The notes beneath the pieces are model-generated. The model was not told the origin of the DNA. It was given only the letters and a program-made list of their open reading frames with translations, and made no database searches. Positions 1 to 5,068 of a DNA stretch of 6,975 nucleotides are shown piece by piece. The position numbers were made by a program, and so were the translations under genes. The stretch lies in the NCBI GenBank assembly GCA_017860725.1, contig JAGDMX010000126.1, positions 1 to 6,975 of the forward strand, given 5' to 3'. Source of the DNA: Chloroflexota bacterium (GTDB lineage Bacteria > Chloroflexota > Anaerolineae > Anaerolineales > UBA4823). How positions within the stretch are numbered: the stretch's first letter is position 1; the number at the start of each line of letters is the position of its first letter.

Positions 1-602
1 CCCTTAGTCTGCAAGCGGCGCGAGGAGGGCAGCACATCTGCATCTGAATAGTCATAGCTACCAGCAGAAAAATGGCATCCGGAGCCGATATCTATGCTGT
101 TCCCAACCAAGATTTTGCCCTGATTAGCCACAATTAGCTTGACCGTTGAACCAATATTAACATGTGACCCAATGTGAATATCGGCGTCCTTGCAGATGAC
201 TGCAGAAAACCGGCCCAGGGTAACCATGTCACCAAAGACAATACCTTCATTTTCTTCACCCTTGGCATCCAGGGTGCAGTCGTCATCAATGATCACATTG
301 TCCCCAAAGACGATCTTGTGAGGGTGCCGAATGACCAAGTTGCGACCGAAAACCACATTCTTACCGACTTTCTTGAAAAGCGGTTTATAGAAAATCTGGC
401 GCAGCACCATCCCTAATGCCCCAGGCAGCAAACCAAAAAACAGTAAAGTCATCTCGTACCACAGGAGCGTACCCCAACCACGCTTTCCAATCACCATCTC
501 TTTGTAGCGCTTGATGGGTGATTTCTTGGGATTAAAGATCTTTGAATGCAGCCCAGGCCATTGTTCAGCCACCGGTTGCTGGTTTACATCAGGTGTTTCC
601 AT
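1..602 (-). CDS. Hexapeptide-repeat (LbH) acyltransferase, C-terminus cut off by window edge
   Basis: Only the first 200 codons are present; the gene runs off the left edge with no stop. The ATG at 602-600 is preceded by a purine-rich AGGATGGG (611-618). After a polar N-terminus there is a hydrophobic, probably membrane-associated helix at about residues 45-70 (rich in Leu, Phe, Gly). From about residue 80 on, the protein has the imperfect six-residue periodicity of a left-handed parallel beta-helix: aliphatic residue, Gly, then polar turn. Examples are IVFGDNVI (97-104), IVFGDMVTLG (121-130), IHIGSHVNIG (142-151) and ILVGNSIDIGSG (164-175). Families with this fold transfer acetyl or other acyl groups from CoA donors to sugars. 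Placed after a sugar epimerase gene, it probably O- or N-acylates a glycan or nucleotide sugar; the acceptor cannot be read from the sequence. The catalytic region may be partly in the missing end. Fold is confident, substrate unknown. Confidence 0.85.
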   Translation of the reverse strand, partial: METPDVNQQPVAEQWPGLHSKIFNPKKSPIKRYKEMVIGKRGWGTLLWYEMTLLFFGLLPGALGMVLRQIFYKPLFKKVGKNVVFGRNLVIRHPHKIVFGDNVIIDDDCTLDAKGEENEGIVFGDMVTLGRFSAVICKDADIHIGSHVNIGSTVKLIVANQGKILVGNSIDIGSGCHFSAGSYDYSDADVLPSSRRLQTK

Positions 603-631
603 AAAACGTTCCCATCCTGTCTGTTCTTACC

Positions 632-659
632 ATTGTAGATCGCGAATTGAGACTATCGA
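632..659 (-). promoter_or_regulatory. Weak sigma70-like promoter candidate upstream of the acyltransferase gene
   Basis: In the 75-base gap between the epimerase and acyltransferase genes, the minus strand reads TACAAT (637-632), one mismatch from the -10 consensus. A TCGATA (659-654), four of six matches to the -35 consensus, lies 16 bases upstream. This is the longest intergenic gap in the window, which fits a secondary promoter. Matches this weak arise often by chance, so it is only a candidate. Confidence 0.2.
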
Positions 660-677
660 GCTAGCTTTCTGATGCGT

Positions 678-1661
678 TTAGATGCGGTTGTTCTGGATTA
701 AATATTGGTAAGTCTTACCCAATCCATCGGCTAGCTCGGTTTTTGCCCGGAAACCCAAGTCCCTGGCTGCCTTTTCAATCGTAAAAGCATTATTTCCCGT
801 ATAAAATTTCATACTCCGCCGGGTGAAGGGCGGTTTGAACTTGAATATTTTCGCACCCCCTTCCAGCAGAATGCATCCCGACATGACCAGGGCATGGGGC
901 AACTTCAAGCTTGGCGACTTGACGGATTCACAGCGGGCAATTTCATCAGCCAGCTCCCTCAAGGTGACCGCCCGAGGCCCACCCATGATGAAGGCATCGC
1001 CAGGGACGGTCTCTTTCTCGGCAGCAATGGCAAAGCCTTCGTTCATATCGTCAATAAAGATCGGGTGGCGAAGTGTTTTTCCATCTCCTACAAAGAAGAA
1101 TCTACCCTTCTTGATTGTCCGGAATAATCTTTCAGTACGGGGACAACGTGGGCCATATACCCAGGCTGGGCGTACAATCACCAGGTTGTACCCGGTTTCT
1201 CGCACGTATTCCAGAATGGCTTTCTCGCCAGCCAGCTTAGACTTCTCATAAGGCAGATCCGGGTGCATTTGGGAGTTCTCATCGGCAGGCGGATTCTTGA
1301 TATCGCCATAAATACCCACGCTGCTGCAGTGGACGAAACGCCGGACACCTGCCTTCTGGCAGCGCTCAACAAAATCGCGGGCACCCTGGACGTTCACCCG
1401 GAAGAAATAACTTTCGTCGACATCTTTTTCCAGATGAGCGCTGGCCAGATGAAAACACACCTCCTGCCCCTCCAGCAGGGGATCAATCTTCGCCCGGTCA
1501 GTAAAGTCACCTTCAACAACCCGCAGCTGGGGATTCCCCATAAGAGGTTTTAATACCTCAGTGTGGAGATCCAGGGCAGTAACTTCATGCCCACGTCGCA
1601 GTTGATCTTCTACCAGATGGCTTCCGATGAATCCCCCAGCGCCGGTAATCAAGGTACGCAT
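678..1661 (-). CDS. NAD-dependent epimerase/dehydratase, extended SDR family (nucleotide-sugar or 3-beta-HSD-like)
   Basis: A 327-residue cytoplasmic oxidoreductase, normal length for extended short-chain dehydrogenases. It opens with a Rossmann strand and the TGAGGFIGSH glycine motif (6-15), followed by an acidic residue ending beta-2 (D31, favouring NAD). HLASAH (71-76) and the Ser113/Ser114 region in HCSSVGIYG (111-119) follow. The catalytic pair is Tyr138/Lys142 in YEKSK, and RPAWVYGP (164-171) is the usual substrate-side motif. The C-terminal part, with KPPFTRR (276-282) and a DLGF-type element (301-304), resembles the 3-beta-hydroxysteroid dehydrogenase/isomerase-like branch, but most bacterial members act on nucleotide sugars. 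The ATG follows a strong AGGAAGGA site (1669-1676, 7-base spacing) inside the end of the upstream methyltransferase gene, only 3 bases after its stop, so the two are very probably co-transcribed. It likely makes or modifies an activated sugar; whether it epimerises, dehydrates or reduces is not decidable here. Confidence 0.9.
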   Translation of the reverse strand: MRTLITGAGGFIGSHLVEDQLRRGHEVTALDLHTEVLKPLMGNPQLRVVEGDFTDRAKIDPLLEGQEVCFHLASAHLEKDVDESYFFRVNVQGARDFVERCQKAGVRRFVHCSSVGIYGDIKNPPADENSQMHPDLPYEKSKLAGEKAILEYVRETGYNLVIVRPAWVYGPRCPRTERLFRTIKKGRFFFVGDGKTLRHPIFIDDMNEGFAIAAEKETVPGDAFIMGGPRAVTLRELADEIARCESVKSPSLKLPHALVMSGCILLEGGAKIFKFKPPFTRRSMKFYTGNNAFTIEKAARDLGFRAKTELADGLGKTYQYLIQNNRI

Positions 1662-1664
1662 AGC

Positions 1665-2510
1665 TCAATCCTTCCTGGCTGCCACGACCACAGCATAGCC
1701 GCGCTTGGAGAGATCTAGAAAATCAAGCTTGGAGACCAGCAAAAAGAACGGATAGAGCACCGAATATAACTTGAGGGTTTTTTCGACAGACTTTACCTGA
1801 TCGATATTCTGAGGGGCAATCTGGCCTTTTTCTACCTTGGCCTTGCTGCGTTTCGACAAGACTTTTACATAAGCAAAATTAATCAACAGTTCCATGATCT
1901 CGGTGAAAAAACGGGCGTAACTACTGTTAGCGTAAGGCTTTAGCCCAACTTGTTGGAGCTGCTTCTCTAAATCCGGTACATCATAGCCAATGACCTGATG
2001 TCCATAATCCTCAGGGCGCATCCCGATCAGCAGCTTGATGCGCACAGCCAGCTTCTTGGCATCTCCATTGGGTGTAGTTACAATCACGCGACCACCCGGT
2101 CTGGTCATGCGCGCCAGCTCCCGGTTCACCGCCGGAGGATTTTGAAGATGCTCATGCACGTCGATGGTCATGACTACATCAAAGCTGTCATCAGCAAATG
2201 GCAAAGCAGGATGATCTTTATCCATTTCTGCCACCGGGTCGCCCGTCATCTGGCTGATCTGGGTGATACTGTCACGCTCGGCGTCTGCCCAGCTCCAGGT
2301 CCCACCGTGCTGCTTAAAGTGCCAATTCATCGCCCCATTGTTATCCCCGCACGTGATCAGCAGGCACTTCTGTCCGTTGACATCCCCCATCACTTTCAGT
2401 AAAGTGTTCAGCTTTTGCTGCTTCTTTAATGACTTGCGAAACAACTTCAGTTGCCAGGGCTCCTGCGACAACGATCTTCCATCGGCAGGTTGCGTCGTTG
2501 ATGATTCCAT
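1665..2510 (-). CDS. SAM-dependent methyltransferase (class I, Methyltransf_11-like) with atypical motif I
   Basis: A 281-residue protein from ATG 2510. An upstream in-frame TTG at 2522 would add four residues, but GGAG at 2517-2520 sits 6 bases before the ATG and overlaps the region between the two candidates, so the ATG is preferred. The class I fold is visible: a motif I equivalent LLITCGDNNG (50-59), acidic residues after beta-2 (D76/E78), ALPFADDSFDVV (102-113) with the acidic D-x-F-D post-II signature, VHEHL (118-122), and RPGGRVIVTTPNG (137-149). The usual E/D-x-G-C-G-x-G loop is replaced by T-C-G-D-N-N-G, which is unusual but keeps two glycines. A hydrophobic stretch lies at about 247-267 near the C-terminus, perhaps a membrane-associating or packing helix. 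It sits between an oxidoreductase and a sugar epimerase gene, which suggests methylation of a sugar, lipid carrier or glycan intermediate. The exact substrate is unknown. Confidence 0.88.
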   Translation of the reverse strand: MESSTTQPADGRSLSQEPWQLKLFRKSLKKQQKLNTLLKVMGDVNGQKCLLITCGDNNGAMNWHFKQHGGTWSWADAERDSITQISQMTGDPVAEMDKDHPALPFADDSFDVVMTIDVHEHLQNPPAVNRELARMTRPGGRVIVTTPNGDAKKLAVRIKLLIGMRPEDYGHQVIGYDVPDLEKQLQQVGLKPYANSSYARFFTEIMELLINFAYVKVLSKRSKAKVEKGQIAPQNIDQVKSVEKTLKLYSVLYPFFLLVSKLDFLDLSKRGYAVVVAARKD

Positions 2511-2516
2511 ACTTTG

Positions 2517-2520
2517 CTCC
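2517..2520 (-). promoter_or_regulatory. Ribosome binding site fixing the start of the second methyltransferase
   Basis: GGAG on the minus strand with a 6-base spacer to ATG 2510-2508. It lies between the longest-ORF TTG start (2522) and the ATG, so it cannot serve the TTG and favours the ATG. Confidence 0.65.
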
Positions 2521-2546
2521 AAAAGAAGAGGGCTTCCCTTCTTTTT
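2521..2546 (-). other. Inverted repeat (hairpin) in the oxidoreductase-methyltransferase gap
   Basis: Read on the minus strand, AAAAGAAG pairs with CTTCTTTT. Inside, GG pairs with CC around an AAGC loop, with a single bulged T. That gives about 10 base pairs, ending directly at the GGAG ribosome binding site. The stem is A/T-rich at its base and has U residues on its 3' arm, so it could be a weak attenuator, an mRNA end-point or a structure tuning translation of the downstream methyltransferase. It does not look like a strong intrinsic terminator. A perfect 10-base palindrome, ATAGATCTAT (2547-2556), adjoins it and covers the stop codon of the upstream gene. Confidence 0.4.
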
Positions 2547-2552
2547 ATAGAT

Positions 2553-4226
2553 CTATACCTGAAACCAGGTCCAAGTTCGTTGGACCTGGGCAAGTTCAGT
2601 TTGCCTGCGGTGTTCGTCCCAGCCCAGCTCAACAGCCAACACATCCTCGGCAGCTCGCAGGCCCGCCTCAGCGGGCCTCCCAGCTGAACCCAGACCTGTA
2701 CGCCGTAAAACGACATCTGCCAGTTTCTGCGCCATTTCAAATTGAATCGCATAACGCGTCATGGCGCGCATCACTTCTGGGGAGTCGGAGGTAGCCCCAA
2801 TCCGAGGCTTCTCAGCCAGAACGAGGTCACGCACCTGCGGGTAATTCAAACCATAACTGCGGGTCAACTCATCGATGAGCGGTGCGCTCAACCCGGCTGC
2901 CTGATCCTCCCTGGCTTTTTGCATAAAACCCGTGACCGAAGGGATGGCCCCATCATGCAGCGGGGTAATATCTGTAGTACACGCGGGCGGAGTTTTGTCT
3001 AAATAGTGAAAGACCAGGTCGATCCCGCGCCTCGCCACTTTGCGCGCTGAGGTGTACTTCACCCCCACCACTGTGATCAATCCTTCGAGACCATCTGTTT
3101 TCCTGTGGTCAAAAACCTGGCCTTCACGGATCAGCCTGACATTTCTTGTCTCATCTGCAGGCTTTGCAGGCAGGAAACCCCGGTGGATCAAGCAAATATC
3201 CTCGCGCCGCAATTCTGCGCCTGGATAAGCCGAGTTGATTTCATTCAAGAAGAGCTCGAGGTCTTCATCTCTCAACGTGAATTCATCCGGGTCCCCCGAG
3301 TAATATGTATGGAAGGTGCCAACGATGGAATAATCACGCCAGGGAGCGATAAACATCACGCGCGATCGCATCGTTTTGCCATCTTTCAGGAAGGTGTACG
3401 GCCGACTTGGGATTCCAGCTGCATAGCCATCGATGAACTTGCGAGTAACCAGATTCATCGCCAGTGAGTGGTTGAATCTCTTCGCGATTGGGGTGCCTTT
3501 CAACTCACTCAGGACCCGATCAACCCATGGGCCAGCTGCATTTACGACTACTTTCGCTTTAATTTCCAGCTCTCCCCCATTTAGCATATCCTGGGCTCTC
3601 ACACCATGAATCCGGTCCCCCGTTTTCAGAAAACCCTTCGCCTCAACATAATTCGCCACCACGGCCCCCATCTGCGAAGCTGACAGGATAAAAGAAAGCG
3701 TTAATCGTTCAGAGTTAAACATCTGGCCGTCATACCAGACAGCTCCTCCGCTCACCCCTTCAGCAGGCAAATCTGGGAGTAATTGCAAAACATCCTGGCG
3801 CGAGATCACTCGACTTGGCGGCAGAACTCTCTCGGGATCCAGATCCTGGTTGCGGTCGAATCCCATTAAATCATTAAGTTTTAACCCCACAGCCATCACC
3901 GGCTTGCTCTTCATCAGCTTCTGGTAAGTCGGCATCAGGCAAGCCAGCGGCTGAACCAGATGCGGTGCAACCCGCAAGTATGCAGACCGCTCGTGGATCA
4001 TCGAGCGAACCAAAGTCACATCGGCGTCCTGGAGATAGCGAAGCCCACCATGCACAGTCTTAAGGCTGTTGGCAGAGGTCTCCTGACCAAAATCGCCGCG
4101 CTCAATAAGCGCCGCGGACAAGCCTCGCAGGGTAGCGTCCCACACCAGACAAGCGCCATGGATACCACCCCCAACGATCAACACATCGAATGTGTGATCG
4201 GATAGTTTTGTCAGGTCTCTTTTCAT
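2553..4226 (-). CDS. FAD-dependent glycerol-3-phosphate dehydrogenase family oxidoreductase (GlpD-like)
   Basis: A 557-residue protein, somewhat longer than the roughly 500 residues of typical aerobic GlpD. The N-terminal FAD-binding Rossmann motif VGGGIHGA (18-25) ends at an acidic residue in LIERGDF (40-46). The family signature continues as TSAN-S-x-K...HGGLRYL (50-65). VVNAAGPWVDR (227-237) is the second flavin-binding element, and GVKYTSARKVA (388-398) corresponds to the GGK-[LW]-TT-x-R element of GlpD near the active site. The final third (about 440-555) matches the C-terminal DAO_C helical domain, including MAQKLADVVLRRT (498-510). GlpD oxidises sn-glycerol 3-phosphate to dihydroxyacetone phosphate and passes electrons to quinone at the membrane. 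Here it lies 6 bases after a methyltransferase gene, in a glycan locus, with no glpK, glpF or glpR nearby. It may therefore act on a related polyol phosphate or hydroxy acid. No clear Shine-Dalgarno precedes the ATG, which suggests translational coupling. Family confident, substrate inferred. Confidence 0.88.
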   Translation of the reverse strand: MKRDLTKLSDHTFDVLIVGGGIHGACLVWDATLRGLSAALIERGDFGQETSANSLKTVHGGLRYLQDADVTLVRSMIHERSAYLRVAPHLVQPLACLMPTYQKLMKSKPVMAVGLKLNDLMGFDRNQDLDPERVLPPSRVISRQDVLQLLPDLPAEGVSGGAVWYDGQMFNSERLTLSFILSASQMGAVVANYVEAKGFLKTGDRIHGVRAQDMLNGGELEIKAKVVVNAAGPWVDRVLSELKGTPIAKRFNHSLAMNLVTRKFIDGYAAGIPSRPYTFLKDGKTMRSRVMFIAPWRDYSIVGTFHTYYSGDPDEFTLRDEDLELFLNEINSAYPGAELRREDICLIHRGFLPAKPADETRNVRLIREGQVFDHRKTDGLEGLITVVGVKYTSARKVARRGIDLVFHYLDKTPPACTTDITPLHDGAIPSVTGFMQKAREDQAAGLSAPLIDELTRSYGLNYPQVRDLVLAEKPRIGATSDSPEVMRAMTRYAIQFEMAQKLADVVLRRTGLGSAGRPAEAGLRAAEDVLAVELGWDEHRRQTELAQVQRTWTWFQV

Positions 4227-4232
4227 AGGTTT

Positions 4233-5054
4233 TTACTTTGTAGCATACGCCATTAAATGCCAACCGAGAGGGCGTATCCAGGATTTTGGCAGTATTTGGA
4301 ACGTCTTCACAAATACCTTGTTATACAATGTCCCCTTCAAACCATGGTGCAAGCGCGTCTCCACTGGGAAGCGCTCGGGGATAATACGTAAATTCGAAAA
4401 GGGAGAGAGCATGGATTTAAACTCGGCAATTGAATATTTGTTGAGCACCGGTGCATCCTGATGCTCCAGTCCTACATTCATCAACTTCGACATAGCGTTC
4501 AACCAGGATTTTCGATTATAGACCATCATGATCGCCTGACCACCCGGTCGTAAAACCCGGAATAACTCGCGCGCCATCTTATCCGCATGAGCGGTGTATT
4601 GCAGCACACCGTGAGCATAGACCACGTCAAAGCTGTTGTCAGCGAATTCCATATTCTCGCCATTCATCACTCTCAAGTCGGCTGACAACCCATTCTGATC
4701 AAAATTCTGGCGAGCAAGATCGATGGAGACCTCTGCCAGGTCGATTCCAGTCACTCGCGCCCCACCACGCGCGAAGCGGATCAGGTCAATCCCTACCCCG
4801 CAACCGACTTCGAGCAGGCTCTTGCCTGCATAGCCAGAAAAATCGACTACATTCGGAAGATAGCGCAATTTATCGAAGCGGTACTCGTCCAGCTCCTCGA
4901 AAAAACCTTTGGTGCCAATGGGCTGGGTGGCGACCTCCAGGTCATGGATATGAATATTCCAGTATTCACGAATGGCCTCTAAGGTAGGGTCATCCAATTT
5001 CCGCCCTTGATTCGGCGTCACGAGATCTACATTGGGGGCAGTTGCTTGTATCAT
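4233..5054 (-). CDS. Class I SAM-dependent methyltransferase (Methyltransf_11/25-like)
   Basis: 273 residues from ATG 5054. The open frame extends back to 5180, but that would overlap the asparagine synthase coding end by over 100 bases. AGGAAAG (5061-5067) lies 6 bases before ATG 5054, so the shorter form is chosen. Motifs are canonical: LLEVGCGVGIDL (80-91) for SAM binding, the acidic D105 in GIDLAEVSI ending beta-2, FADNSFDVVYAHGVLQYT (137-154) and RPGGQAIMMVYN (169-180). The C-terminal tail from about 230 (basic and aromatic, ending GWHLMAYATK) resembles tails of methyltransferases from polysaccharide clusters. There is no signal peptide or membrane helix, so it is cytoplasmic. It starts 14 bases after the asparagine synthase stop and ends 6 bases before the GlpD-like start, so it is part of the same unit. 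Probably an O- or N-methylation of a sugar or lipid-linked intermediate; the acceptor is not predictable. Confidence 0.92.
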   Translation of the reverse strand: MIQATAPNVDLVTPNQGRKLDDPTLEAIREYWNIHIHDLEVATQPIGTKGFFEELDEYRFDKLRYLPNVVDFSGYAGKSLLEVGCGVGIDLIRFARGGARVTGIDLAEVSIDLARQNFDQNGLSADLRVMNGENMEFADNSFDVVYAHGVLQYTAHADKMARELFRVLRPGGQAIMMVYNRKSWLNAMSKLMNVGLEHQDAPVLNKYSIAEFKSMLSPFSNLRIIPERFPVETRLHHGLKGTLYNKVFVKTFQILPKSWIRPLGWHLMAYATK

Positions 5055-5060
5055 CCTATT

Positions 5061-5067
5061 CTTTCCT
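5061..5067 (-). promoter_or_regulatory. Ribosome binding site fixing the start of the first methyltransferase
   Basis: AGGAAAG on the minus strand, 6 bases before ATG 5054 and within the 14-base gap after the asparagine synthase stop. It supports the internal start over the longer frame that begins at 5180. Confidence 0.65.
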
Positions 5068-5068
5068 G

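Noticed and set aside
174..416. Plus-strand frame of 80 codons at the left edge
   Set aside because: It lies opposite the hexapeptide acyltransferase, whose beta-helix repeats are clear on the minus strand.
823..1251. Plus-strand open frame of 142 codons opposite the epimerase gene
   Set aside because: It is antisense to a well-supported SDR gene with intact motifs, and its translation has no recognisable domain or ribosome binding support. It is a shadow frame.
1998..2402. Plus-strand open frame of 134 codons opposite the second methyltransferase
   Set aside because: Antisense to conserved methyltransferase motifs; Cys- and His-rich with no domain character. A shadow frame.
2511..2522. TTG start adding four residues to the second methyltransferase
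   Set aside because: The GGAG site lies downstream of the TTG and correctly spaced before ATG 2510.
2521..2546. Strong intrinsic transcription terminator
   Set aside because: The hairpin stem is mostly A/T with few G-C pairs and has no long U-run after a GC-rich stem. The next gene starts immediately on the same strand.
2429..2794. Plus-strand frame of 121 codons spanning the methyltransferase/oxidoreductase junction
   Set aside because: It overlaps the ends of two confident minus-strand genes and encodes a low-complexity, arginine/proline/serine-rich sequence with no motif.
3105..3467. Plus-strand frame of 120 codons opposite the GlpD-like gene
   Set aside because: Antisense to conserved parts of the FAD oxidoreductase and without recognisable features.
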